A DNA stretch of 5,664 bases from Nostoc cf. edaphicum LEGE 07299 (GCF_015207245.1 NZ_JADEXF010000287.1:1-5664); one strand, 5' to 3'. Shown: positions 1 through 5,518, numbered from the stretch's first letter. Notes: a model not told the origin generated them from the sequence alone. Made by a program: numbers and translations.

Positions 1-983
1 ACCTCCAATGTAGTTAACACTAGACTTTTTTGTGTTAATTTTAACACATCTTGATTCCATCCTGGGTTAGCAAACTGGGGCAAAATTTCTTGACTAAAGG
101 CTTCGGCGGCTTTGGATCTATAGCGATTGGGATTACAAATCAGCCACAGGTTCCGTTTGACGACAACGCCTTCAATGGGAGTACGGTGCAAAACGCCCAT
201 TTGTAACTCTTTAGCGATCGCACTAGTTGAAACAAAGGCAGCCCCTAAACCAGATTGCACAGCATTTTTAATCGCTTCAATGGAATTCAATTCCATTTCA
301 ACTTTAAAACGTCTGGTATCGATTTCACAGCGTACTAGCACCTGGTCAATGACTTTGCGGATAGTCGATTGGGAATCTAGGGCAATGAATTGTAATTTAT
401 ACAGGTCGTCTTTCTGGATTTTTTCAAGTTTGGTAAAGGGATGAAAGACAGGTAAAATCAGCGCTAGTTCATCCTCAGCGTAAGGAATCACTTCTAAAGA
501 TTCTGACAGTTCGCCAGGAATTTCACCGCCGATAATTGCCAGATCGACTTGTCCGTTAGCGACACTCCAAGCAGTCCGTCGGGTAGAGTGAACGTGTAAT
601 TGCACTGCCACATCTGGATATTTCTGTCGGAACATACCGATCATTCTGGGCAAAAGATAAGTGCCGGTGGTTTGAGAAGCACCGACAATCAAAGTGCCAC
701 CTTGGAGATTTTGTAAATCCTCGATGGCGCGGCAGGTTTCCTGACAGAGGCTGAGGATTTTTTCACCGTAGTTTAAGAGTAGATGCCCGGCTTCAGTTAA
801 TTGGGCGCGTCGCCCTCCACGATCGAATAAGGGGACATCGAGTTGCCGTTCGAGATTTTGGACTTGTAAACTAACGGCAGGCTGGGAGACGTAAAGACTA
901 TCAGCGGCACGCTTGAAGCTTCCTTCTTGGGCGATCGCTTTCAGGATACGTAACTGATCTAAAGTGAAAGGAAGGTCAGACAT
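1..983 (-). CDS. rbcR: RbcR-type LysR family transcriptional regulator, 3' end off the left edge
   Basis: Reading the minus strand from the ATG at 983 gives 327 codons without a stop before the window ends, so the C-terminus is missing. The protein begins [20 protein letters not shown]. Residues 8-66 form a typical LysR winged helix-turn-helix: recognition-helix region [13 protein letters not shown] at 33-45, then FDRGG and LTEAG. The rest is a periplasmic-binding-protein-like effector domain, with motifs such as [14 protein letters not shown] and the STSAIAKEL region. Known members (RbcR; PacR in Anabaena PCC 7120, chloroplast Ycf30) are about 320-345 residues, so only a short tail should be lost. 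They act in the cytoplasm as tetrameric activators of Rubisco, carbon-assimilation and electron-transport genes. The gene is divergent from a carotenoid-type gene, with ndhF1 further on, the order I recall for Anabaena all3953. Autoregulation from the shared upstream region is likely but inferred. The main alternative is another LysR paralogue such as NdhR/CmpR. Confidence 0.92.
   Translation of the reverse strand, partial: MSDLPFTLDQLRILKAIAQEGSFKRAADSLYVSQPAVSLQVQNLERQLDVPLFDRGGRRAQLTEAGHLLLNYGEKILSLCQETCRAIEDLQNLQGGTLIVGASQTTGTYLLPRMIGMFRQKYPDVAVQLHVHSTRRTAWSVANGQVDLAIIGGEIPGELSESLEVIPYAEDELALILPVFHPFTKLEKIQKDDLYKLQFIALDSQSTIRKVIDQVLVRCEIDTRRFKVEMELNSIEAIKNAVQSGLGAAFVSTSAIAKELQMGVLHRTPIEGVVVKRNLWLICNPNRYRSKAAEAFSQEILPQFANPGWNQDVLKLTQKSLVLTTLE
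214..221. repeat. HIP1 octamer GCGATCGC (first of six in the window)
   Basis: The palindrome GCGATCGC occurs at 214-221 and 931-938 in rbcR, 1262-1269 and 1716-1723 in the Z-ISO gene, and 3730-3737 and 4926-4933 in ndhF. This highly iterated palindrome is over-represented in many cyanobacterial genomes and supports that origin. All six lie inside core genes. None is in the non-coding stretches, the thioredoxin gene or the HicBA pair. Confidence 0.9.
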
Positions 984-1198
984 AAGGCTCAACCCACAAA
1001 CTTTTAAAGGAGCAGATGCACGTAATAATAAATCCGGTTTGGCAGCAATCAGCCGGACATGATTTGTTGCATATTAAACTTGAAGTCTTAACTCGAAAAA
1101 GACAGTAGCACAACATCTTGACTAAAGTCCCCTTTTGAATACTTTGTGGTATTGGTTGTACTGAATTCAGTTTTCTTTAAATTACTTCACCTGTGTAT
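984..1198. promoter_or_regulatory. Divergent promoter region between rbcR and the Z-ISO gene
   Basis: About 210 bp separate the two divergent starts. Rightward, TTGACT at 1118-1123 (5/6 of the -35 consensus) is followed after 16 nt by the poor -10 match TACTTT at 1140-1145. Leftward, TATTAT (minus strand, 1030-1025) could be the rbcR -10, without a good -35. A 10-bp perfect palindrome CTGAATTCAG lies at 1161-1170, close to the Z-ISO start. TCCGG at 1033-1037 and CCGGA at 1053-1057 form a short inverted repeat. No promoter assignment here is firm. Confidence 0.4.
1074..1091. promoter_or_regulatory. Imperfect dyad, candidate LysR operator
   Basis: The sequence is TTAA, ACTT, a central G, AAGT, an unpaired C, then TTAA. 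All eight base pairs of the dyad match apart from that one inserted base. It sits about 100 bp from the rbcR start and 115 bp from the Z-ISO start, a position suited to autoregulation of rbcR and control of the divergent gene. That RbcR binds here is inference. Confidence 0.3.
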
Positions 1199-1915
1199 AT
1201 GCTGCTGATTTCTTGGTTGACACCCAGTCATTTTGTCATATTGGGGTTACAAATAGTTTTTGCGATCGCTCACAGTGGAGGCGCTGCTTTACGCCCTTGG
1301 GCAGAAAAATACATTGGGCCAAGGTTTTATCGCATTCTCTTTGCATTAGTCAGCCTACCGTTGGCTGTGATATTAATTATTTACTTTTTTGGACACCGTT
1401 ATGATGGTTTGCAAATTTGGCAGGTACAAGGAGTGCCAGGAGTGCGAGAATTTGTTTGGCTGCTGTCAGCAATATCGTTTTTGTTTTTATATCCTGCTAC
1501 CTTCAATCTACTAGAAATTGCTGCTATTCAAAAGCCCCAAGTTCATCTTTACGAAACAGGAATTATTCGGATTACCCGTCATCCCCAGATGGTAGGACAA
1601 ATAATTTGGTGTGTTGCCCATACTCTCTGGCTGGGTACTACCTTTACCCTTGTGACTTCCATTGGATTGATATTGCATCACTTGTTTGGGGTTTGGCACG
1701 GGGATCGCCGTTTGAGCGATCGCTATGGGGAAGCTTTTGAAATTGCCAAACAGCGGACTTCAATTATTCCCTTTAAAGCAATTCTCGACGGGCGTCAATC
1801 TCTCAAATGGCAGGAATTTATTCGCCCTTCCTATTTGGGAGTTGCCATTTTTATAGCTTTGCTTTGGTGGTCGCACCCTCTGTTGATGGAAGCAACTAGT
1901 AGGATAGGATGGTAA
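1199..1915 (+). CDS. NnrU family membrane protein, probable 15-cis-zeta-carotene isomerase (Z-ISO)
   Basis: This 238-residue integral membrane protein would isomerise the central 15-cis bond of 9,15,9'-tri-cis-zeta-carotene so that the carotenoid pathway can run without light. Family hallmarks are AHSGGAALRPW (24-34), the TRHPQMVGQ motif (127-135) and HHLFGVWHGDRRL (160-172). Hydrophobic segments lie near 9-26, 44-65, 84-106, 133-162 and 212-230. From memory, plant Z-ISO binds heme b through His150 and His266, with Cys263 as an alternative ligand. Here His25, Cys138 and His141 have exactly the same spacings (116 between the histidines, 3 from Cys to His), which supports Z-ISO over a generic NnrU protein. 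An in-frame GTG at 1193 would add two residues. Neither start has a clear Shine-Dalgarno, so I chose the ATG. The gene is divergent from rbcR and no terminator follows it directly. The bacterial name NnrU comes from denitrification clusters, for which there is no sign here. Confidence 0.83.
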   Translation: MLLISWLTPSHFVILGLQIVFAIAHSGGAALRPWAEKYIGPRFYRILFALVSLPLAVILIIYFFGHRYDGLQIWQVQGVPGVREFVWLLSAISFLFLYPATFNLLEIAAIQKPQVHLYETGIIRITRHPQMVGQIIWCVAHTLWLGTTFTLVTSIGLILHHLFGVWHGDRRLSDRYGEAFEIAKQRTSIIPFKAILDGRQSLKWQEFIRPSYLGVAIFIALLWWSHPLLMEATSRIGW

Positions 1916-1970
1916 CTTTAGACGATCCCCAGTGTCAGCAGAAAATCCGAAATAGAGGGAAATTTCAGCT

Positions 1971-2180
1971 TATCAATTGCCCCAAATCAATGTAGGATAA
2001 ATTAAAACATCTATTTCAGTGGAGGGTGCGTTCAGTCAGCTTGAGATTTTATATTGGCAGTCTTTGGTCAGTTGCCTTTCCTTGAAAGAAAGTGGCAGAT
2101 TCAGTCAAATCCCCATGCAGTCAAGGCAATCAGGAGTTAAACATCCAAAAAAGCCAACGCGACTTCTAAGGTGGCTTTTC
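1971..2180 (+). ncRNA. Speculative small RNA or long structured 3' UTR
   Basis: TTATCA at 1971-1976 and TAGGAT at 1993-1998 (16-nt spacing, each 4/6 to consensus) could start a transcript near 2005. It would run through a hairpin at 2073-2097 (TGCC/GGCA outer pairs, TTTC/GAAA inner pairs) and end at the hairpin at 2149-2179, giving about 175 nt. GGCA at 2056-2059 could also pair with TGCC at 2073-2076, so alternative folds exist. It matches no known cyanobacterial RNA family that I recognise. The simpler alternative is the 3' UTR of the Z-ISO transcript. Confidence 0.2.
2149..2179 (+). terminator. Terminator-like hairpin with a weak T tract
   Basis: AAAAGCCA at 2149-2156 pairs perfectly with TGGCTTTT at 2172-2179 across a 15-nt loop. 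The 3' arm itself supplies only four T residues before C. The A-rich 5' side and T-rich 3' side are those of an intrinsic terminator, possibly active in both directions. It is the first such structure after the Z-ISO stop, about 235 bp downstream. Confidence 0.45.
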
Positions 2181-2282
2181 TGTCAGAGACACATTAACGC
2201 ACTCAATTTTTGCCAATTCTTCTGTGTCCTGAATGTATCTATCGGCAGTTACTGACTTGCCAATCTTCCACTGAAGTAGTAG

Positions 2283-2444
2283 CTGAGTTCTGAGTCCTGA
2301 GTAAAAGCAAGCAACTTAGTATTCATTGCTTGGCAATTAGTCCCAATCCCCCCTTTACTCTAAAAGAAAAATAAACGAGTTCCTCATTCAATCCGCTAGT
2401 TTTAGTTATGGACTTCTACTCAGCAACCAGAACTCGGAACTCAG
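2283..2444. repeat. Inverted repeat with an inner hairpin, possible small palindromic repeat element
   Basis: The 13-bp arm at 2283-2295 (CTGAGTTCTGAGT) matches the reverse complement of 2432-2444 (ACTCGGAACTCAG) at 12 of 13 positions. Inside it a perfect 7-bp hairpin is formed by CAAGCAA (2308-2314) and TTGCTTG (2326-2332) with an 11-nt loop. GAGTTCTGAGTCCTGAGT-like strings resemble dispersed repeats I associate with Nostocales intergenic DNA. There is no transposase and no visible target duplication, so a mobile origin is conjecture. Confidence 0.4.
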
Positions 2445-2477
2445 CACTACTCAATTCAGTACTGATAGCTAGTTTGA

Positions 2478-2502
2478 TATAAAAACCTTATAATCCAAGA
2501 GG
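2478..2502 (+). promoter_or_regulatory. Thioredoxin promoter -10 candidates and ribosome binding site
   Basis: TATAAT at 2489-2494 is a perfect -10 box, and TATAAA at 2478-2483 is a second candidate. Neither has a convincing -35. AAGAGG at 2497-2502 resembles a Shine-Dalgarno, 4 nt before the ATG at 2507. If TATAAT is used, transcription would begin only about 5-7 nt before the ATG and exclude that site. The TATAAA box would leave a leader of about 17 nt that includes it. Confidence 0.5.
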
Positions 2503-2506
2503 CGTC

Positions 2507-2893
2507 ATGGTGTTGTCGGTTAGTGAGCGGACATTTACTCAAGAAGTTTTAGAATCTCCTATTCCTGTTTTAGTTAACTTTGAAGCACCTTGGTGTGGCT
2601 TGTGTCGAGTTATCCACCCGCTGTTGTTGCAATTTCAGTCCCAGTGCGGCGATGAAATTAAATTAGTCGGGGTTAACGCCGATCAAAATTTTAAATTGTC
2701 TACTACCTATAGGCTAAAATCACTACCCACTTTACTATTGATTGAAAATGGCACTATTCGCCATCGCTTGGAATGCTTTCGCGGTAGAGAAGATTTACGT
2801 CTAGCTTTAGAAGAGATTAAAGCCAGCTACAGCAATTACCCCAAAATCTACAAAAGTTCAAAAACAGTGGACTTAGAATGTCGATCGGCCTGA
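2507..2893 (+). CDS. Atypical thioredoxin-like protein
   Basis: This 128-residue soluble protein is a thioredoxin-fold protein, expected to carry out thiol-disulfide exchange in the cytoplasm. The active site is FEAPWCGLCR, with redox cysteines Cys30 and Cys33, and the cis-proline motif SLPTLLLIENG places Pro74 opposite it. It departs from typical thioredoxin in three ways. The dipeptide is Gly-Leu rather than Gly-Pro. Asn24 stands where E. coli TrxA has the buried Asp26. Glu26 stands where TrxA has Trp28. Extra cysteines occur at 47, 90 and 125. The last 25 or so residues (from about 104) extend beyond the usual fold and are polar. The ATG at 2507 is supported by an AAGAGG site and by the fold starting a few residues later. 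The gene sits between the Z-ISO gene and ndhF1 and is separated from ndhF1 by a terminator, so it is probably its own unit. Its electron donor and targets cannot be read from sequence. Confidence 0.88.
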   Translation: MVLSVSERTFTQEVLESPIPVLVNFEAPWCGLCRVIHPLLLQFQSQCGDEIKLVGVNADQNFKLSTTYRLKSLPTLLLIENGTIRHRLECFRGREDLRLALEEIKASYSNYPKIYKSSKTVDLECRSA

Positions 2894-2898
2894 TGGAT

Positions 2899-2975
2899 AT
2901 TGGGTATGGAGCATGGGGAATTGGGCATGGGGCATTGGACAAATGACCAATGACATATGACCAATGACCAATGAC
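2899..2975. repeat. STRR: 11 heptanucleotide tandem repeats in two sequence families
   Basis: Eleven heptamers run in unbroken register. The first six (2899-2940) are of the type ATTGGGC or ATGGGGC. The last five (2941-2975) are of the type CAATGAC, with three exact copies of CAATGAC. The bases before it (2892-2898, GATGGAT) and after it (2976-2982, CAAATCT) look like decayed units. The tract begins five bases after the thioredoxin stop and ends before the terminator at 3000. Short tandemly repeated repetitive sequences with 7-bp units are known from heterocystous cyanobacteria. Their function is unknown. Confidence 0.85.
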
Positions 2976-2999
2976 CAAATCTAAAACCATGCTTAATAC

Positions 3000-3030
3000 C
3001 CCACCCAATCAGTCTTGGGTGGGTTATTTT
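3000..3030 (+). terminator. Intrinsic terminator after the thioredoxin gene
   Basis: CCCACCCAA (3000-3008) pairs perfectly over nine base pairs with TTGGGTGGG (3015-3023) around a 6-nt loop, followed by TTATTTT. It should end the thioredoxin transcript before ndhF1. On the minus strand no T tract follows the stem, so it acts rightward only. Confidence 0.85.
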
Positions 3031-3104
3031 ATCCTAAAGGGTGTAGTCACAATTATTAACAGTTTCGACACGCTAATCAAGAATTCTAAAAGTAGGCGTC
3101 AGTG
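3031..3104 (+). promoter_or_regulatory. ndhF1 upstream region
   Basis: The 74 bp after the terminator must hold any ndhF1-specific promoter. Candidates are TCGACA at 3065-3070 (5/6 to the -35 consensus) with TCTAAA at 3085-3090 at a short 14-nt spacing, or TATTAA at 3054-3059 as a -10. ATTAA (3055-3059) and CTAAT (3073-3077) form an inverted pair but are 13 nt apart. TAGG at 3093-3096, 8 nt before the ATG at 3105, is the only ribosome-binding-like sequence. Confidence 0.35.
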
Positions 3105-5207
3105 ATGGAAGTAATCTATCAGTATGCCTGGCTGATTCCGGTGTTCCCTCTTTTTGGGGCAATGCTGGTCGGTCTAGGGTTAATCTCGTTGAATCAGGTG
3201 ACAAACCGCCTCCGCCAGCTTAACGCTGTGGTGATTATCTCCATGATGGCAGCAGCTATGGGGCTGTCGTTTGCCTTGCTCTGGAGTCAAATTCAAGGAC
3301 ACCCGTCTTATATTCGCACCTTTGAGTGGGCGGCAGCAGGTAATTTCCACCTGAGCATGGGCTACACTATTGACCACCTGACAGCCCTAATGCTGGTGAT
3401 TGTCACAACGGTAGCCTGCTTAGTCATGGTTTACACCGATGGCTACATGGCTCACGATCCCGGTTACGTGAGGTTTTACGCCTATCTCAGTTTGTTTGGC
3501 TCCTCAATGTTAGGTCTGGTGGTCAGCTCCAACCTAGTACAGATTTATATATTCTGGGAACTGGTCGGGATGTGTTCCTACTTGCTGGTCGGTTTTTGGT
3601 ACGATCGCAAGTCAGCAGCAGATGCCGCTCAAAAAGCGTTTGTAACCAATAGGGTGGGCGACTTTGGTCTATTACTCGGCATTTTGGGGCTGTTCTGGGC
3701 AACAGGAAGCTTTGATTTTAATATCATGGGCGATCGCCTCGCCCAACTTGTCGAATCAGGTTCCATCAGCAATTTTCTTGCTGTCCTGTTTGCGATTTTA
3801 GTTTTCTTAGGCCCAGTAGCAAAATCAGCCCAATTCCCCCTCCACGTCTGGCTACCAGATGCAATGGAAGGCCCCACCCCCATTTCTGCCTTGATTCACG
3901 CGGCAACAATGGTGGCGGCTGGTGTTTTCCTGATTGCCCGGATGTACCCAGTATTTGAAGGCGTTCCAGTTGCAATGAATGTCATTGCCTTTACTGGAGC
4001 GTTTACGGCGTTTTTGGGGGCTAGCATTGCCATTACCCAAAACGACATCAAAAAGGGCTTGGCTTACTCTACCATTTCCCAACTTGGTTACATGGTGATG
4101 GCAATGGGAATAGGTTCCTACAGTGCTGGACTATTCCACCTCATGACCCACGCCTATTTCAAGGCGATGCTGTTCTTGGGTTCAGGTTCTGTAATTCACG
4201 GTATGGAAGGTGTCGTTGGACACGACCCCGCCTTAGCGCAAGAGATGCGCTTGATGGGTGGACTGCGAAAGTATATGCCTGTCACAGCAACCACCTTCTT
4301 AATTGGTTGCTTGGCAATTTCTGGTATTCCACCCTTTGCTGGTTTCTGGTCAAAAGATGAAATTTTGGGTAACGCTTTTGAGGCTAACCCATTTCTCTGG
4401 TTTATCGGCTGGCTAACTGCCGGGATTACAGCTTTCTATATGTTCAGAATGTATTTCATGACATTTGAAGGCAAATTCCGAGGTACTGACGAGAAAATCA
4501 AGGAAAAACTTAAAAAAGCTGCGGCCACAATTGTCCTGGAATTAGAGTCAGAAGAACCAGTCCCGAATTTCGGGCCTGGGGCGATGAAGAAAGGAGAATT
4601 GGCGGCAACTAGTCAGCATCATGATTCCCATGACTCCCACGGGCATCACAGCGACTCCCCCCACGAATCGCCGTGGACAATGACGCTGCCGTTGGCACTG
4701 TTGGCTGTGCCTTCGATTTTGATTGGTTTGGTGGGAACTCCCTACGCCAATTATTTTGAAGAGTTTATCTTTCCTCCTAGCGAAACTCTCTCCGAAGTTA
4801 TAGAAAAGGCTTCCGAGTTCAATCCGACGGAATTCTACATCATGGCGGGTGCCTCAGTCGGAATTTCTTTGATTGCGATTACCCTGGCTTCGCTGATGTA
4901 TTTGCGCCGTAAAATTGACCCAGGTGCGATCGCTGCTAAAATCCAACCACTTTACGAGTTATCCCTCAACAAGTGGTACTTTGATGACATTTACCATCGG
5001 GTTTTTGTTCTCGGATTGCGTCGTGTAGCCAGACAAGTTATGGAAGTTGACTTCCGCGTTGTCGATGGTGCTGTTAACCTCACAGGCTTTTTCACCCTTG
5101 TCAGTGGTGAAGGTCTGAAGTACCTAGAAAACGGTCGCGCTCAATTCTATGCCTTGATTGTGTTTGGGGCGGTTTTGGGCTTAGTGATTGTCTTTGGTGT
5201 TACCTGA
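3105..5207 (+). CDS. ndhF: NAD(P)H-quinone oxidoreductase (NDH-1) subunit 5, NdhF1
   Basis: This 700-residue multi-spanning thylakoid membrane protein is the NuoL homologue, an antiporter-like proton-pumping subunit of NDH-1, which moves electrons from ferredoxin to plastoquinone in respiration and cyclic flow. The N-terminal domain covers roughly 65-120 and the antiporter core 135-430. Expected pump residues are Glu152 in WELVGMCSYLL, Lys240 in AKSAQFPLHVWLPDAM, His265 in LIHAATMV and Lys417 in GFWSKDE. A hydrophilic loop (about 460-525) contains charged helices and a histidine-rich stretch, before C-terminal segments at about 526-546, 577-600 and 682-699. Length and the C-terminal NADH5_C-like part (WYFDDIYHRVFV) fit NdhF1 of the NDH-1L complex rather than the CO2-uptake paralogues NdhF3/F4, though that split rests on overall resemblance. 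An in-frame GTG at 3102 would add one residue. I prefer the ATG because TAGG is better spaced to it. The frame is intact, and two terminators follow. Confidence 0.96.
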   Translation: MEVIYQYAWLIPVFPLFGAMLVGLGLISLNQVTNRLRQLNAVVIISMMAAAMGLSFALLWSQIQGHPSYIRTFEWAAAGNFHLSMGYTIDHLTALMLVIVTTVACLVMVYTDGYMAHDPGYVRFYAYLSLFGSSMLGLVVSSNLVQIYIFWELVGMCSYLLVGFWYDRKSAADAAQKAFVTNRVGDFGLLLGILGLFWATGSFDFNIMGDRLAQLVESGSISNFLAVLFAILVFLGPVAKSAQFPLHVWLPDAMEGPTPISALIHAATMVAAGVFLIARMYPVFEGVPVAMNVIAFTGAFTAFLGASIAITQNDIKKGLAYSTISQLGYMVMAMGIGSYSAGLFHLMTHAYFKAMLFLGSGSVIHGMEGVVGHDPALAQEMRLMGGLRKYMPVTATTFLIGCLAISGIPPFAGFWSKDEILGNAFEANPFLWFIGWLTAGITAFYMFRMYFMTFEGKFRGTDEKIKEKLKKAAATIVLELESEEPVPNFGPGAMKKGELAATSQHHDSHDSHGHHSDSPHESPWTMTLPLALLAVPSILIGLVGTPYANYFEEFIFPPSETLSEVIEKASEFNPTEFYIMAGASVGISLIAITLASLMYLRRKIDPGAIAAKIQPLYELSLNKWYFDDIYHRVFVLGLRRVARQVMEVDFRVVDGAVNLTGFFTLVSGEGLKYLENGRAQFYALIVFGAVLGLVIVFGVT

Positions 5208-5215
5208 TTTTAATC

Positions 5216-5249
5216 GGGGTGGGCAAATGTCCGCCCCTAAGTTTTTTTT
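5216..5249 (+). terminator. First ndhF1 terminator
   Basis: GGGGTGGGC (5216-5224) pairs with GTCCGCCCC (5229-5237) as nine base pairs with two G-U wobbles and a 4-nt loop, followed by TAAG and eight T residues (5242-5249). It starts nine bases after the ndhF1 stop. Confidence 0.88.
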
Positions 5250-5275
5250 AAGAGTCTAATTTAGACTCTTTTTTT
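5250..5275 (+). terminator. Second, tandem terminator
   Basis: AAGAGTCT (5250-5257) pairs perfectly with AGACTCTT (5263-5270) around AATTT, followed by five more T residues. It begins at the base after the first terminator's T tract. The stem is less GC-rich than the first, but the T tract is good. It would shield the hicB gene from ndhF1 read-through. Confidence 0.75.
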
Positions 5276-5279
5276 GGCG

Positions 5280-5305
5280 GATAGTTCAGTAATTCGATAG
5301 TTCAG
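5280..5305 (+). repeat. Direct repeat upstream of hicB, possible operator
   Basis: GATAGTTCAG occurs twice, at 5280-5289 and 5296-5305, with a 16-bp period, just before the hicB start. TTGGCG (5274-5279) and GATAGT (5296-5301) could be a -35/-10 pair with 16-nt spacing, placing the second copy over the -10. Use as an operator for the toxin-antitoxin complex is inference. Confidence 0.35.
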
Positions 5306-5326
5306 AAAAAGGCAGTGAATAGGCAC

Positions 5327-5518
5327 ATGACAAAGAAGAAATACATTTACTGGCAAGATGATGATATGTGGTTAGGTTATCTCGAAGAATATCCTGACTA
5401 TTGGACTCAGGGTGAAACTGAAGAGGAGTTAAGAGAAAATTTACTCGATATTTACAGTGAATTAACAAGTGGAAATATCCAAAATATTCGTAGAGTTGCA
5501 GAACTTGAAGTTTCATGA
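5327..5518 (+). CDS. HicB-like antitoxin, short form
   Basis: This 63-residue protein begins MTKKKYIYWQDDDMWLGYLE. It has the HicB pattern: a strand with an aromatic or charged WLGYLEEYPDYWTQGET turn (15-31), then a helix EEELRENLLDIYSEL (32-46) and a short tail ending in a beta-strand-like VAELEV. HicB proteins bind and neutralise HicA. This one is only the partial RNase-H-like domain. No helix-turn-helix or ribbon-helix-helix region is present, although longer HicB proteins use one for autoregulation. I chose the ATG at 5327 because the protein then starts as relatives do. A GTG at 5315 would add four residues, and AGG at 5321-5323 gives only a poor ribosome site. The stop overlaps the hicA start by four bases (ATGA), indicating translational coupling with antitoxin first. 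Confidence in the family is high because of the coupled HicA. Confidence 0.85.
   Translation: MTKKKYIYWQDDDMWLGYLEEYPDYWTQGETEEELRENLLDIYSELTSGNIQNIRRVAELEVS

Larger units (their letters stand above)
1916..2506. other. 590-bp region without a convincing gene
   Basis: I find no protein-coding gene here. A 78-codon GTG-started frame (2019-2255) has no recognisable motif, no ribosome binding site and covers hairpin structures, so I do not call it. The region holds a terminator-like hairpin (2149-2179), a second hairpin (2073-2097), an inverted repeat of GAGTTCTGAGT-like sequence (2283-2444) and, at its right end, the thioredoxin promoter. Positions 1916-1990 show nothing notable. Confidence 0.6.

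Noticed and set aside
127..444. Plus-strand open frame of 105 codons
   Set aside because: It lies opposite the intact rbcR coding frame and its product shows no family features. It is a shadow frame.
1149..1161. NtcA-like box GTA-N7-TAC upstream of the Z-ISO gene
   Set aside because: The NtcA consensus needs eight bases between the half-sites, and here there are seven. No well-placed -10 follows.
1193..1195. GTG as the start of the Z-ISO gene
   Set aside because: It is possible, but it adds only two residues and has no ribosome site. The ATG at 1199 is preferred.
2019..2255. 78-codon frame with a GTG start in the intergenic region
   Set aside because: There is no ribosome site, no recognisable motif, and it covers a hairpin and a terminator-like structure.
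2899..2975. CRISPR array
   Set aside because: The units are contiguous 7-mers without spacers, and no cas gene is nearby.
2817..3008. Minus-strand frame of 63 codons with repetitive residues
   Set aside because: Its repeating GHWSYVIGH-like product is only the heptamer array read through, and the frame overlaps the thioredoxin gene end and a terminator.
3055..3077. RbcR-like half-sites ATTAA and CTAAT upstream of ndhF1
   Set aside because: The half-sites are 13 nt apart rather than 5, so they do not form the motif I recall. Short AT-rich matches are expected by chance.
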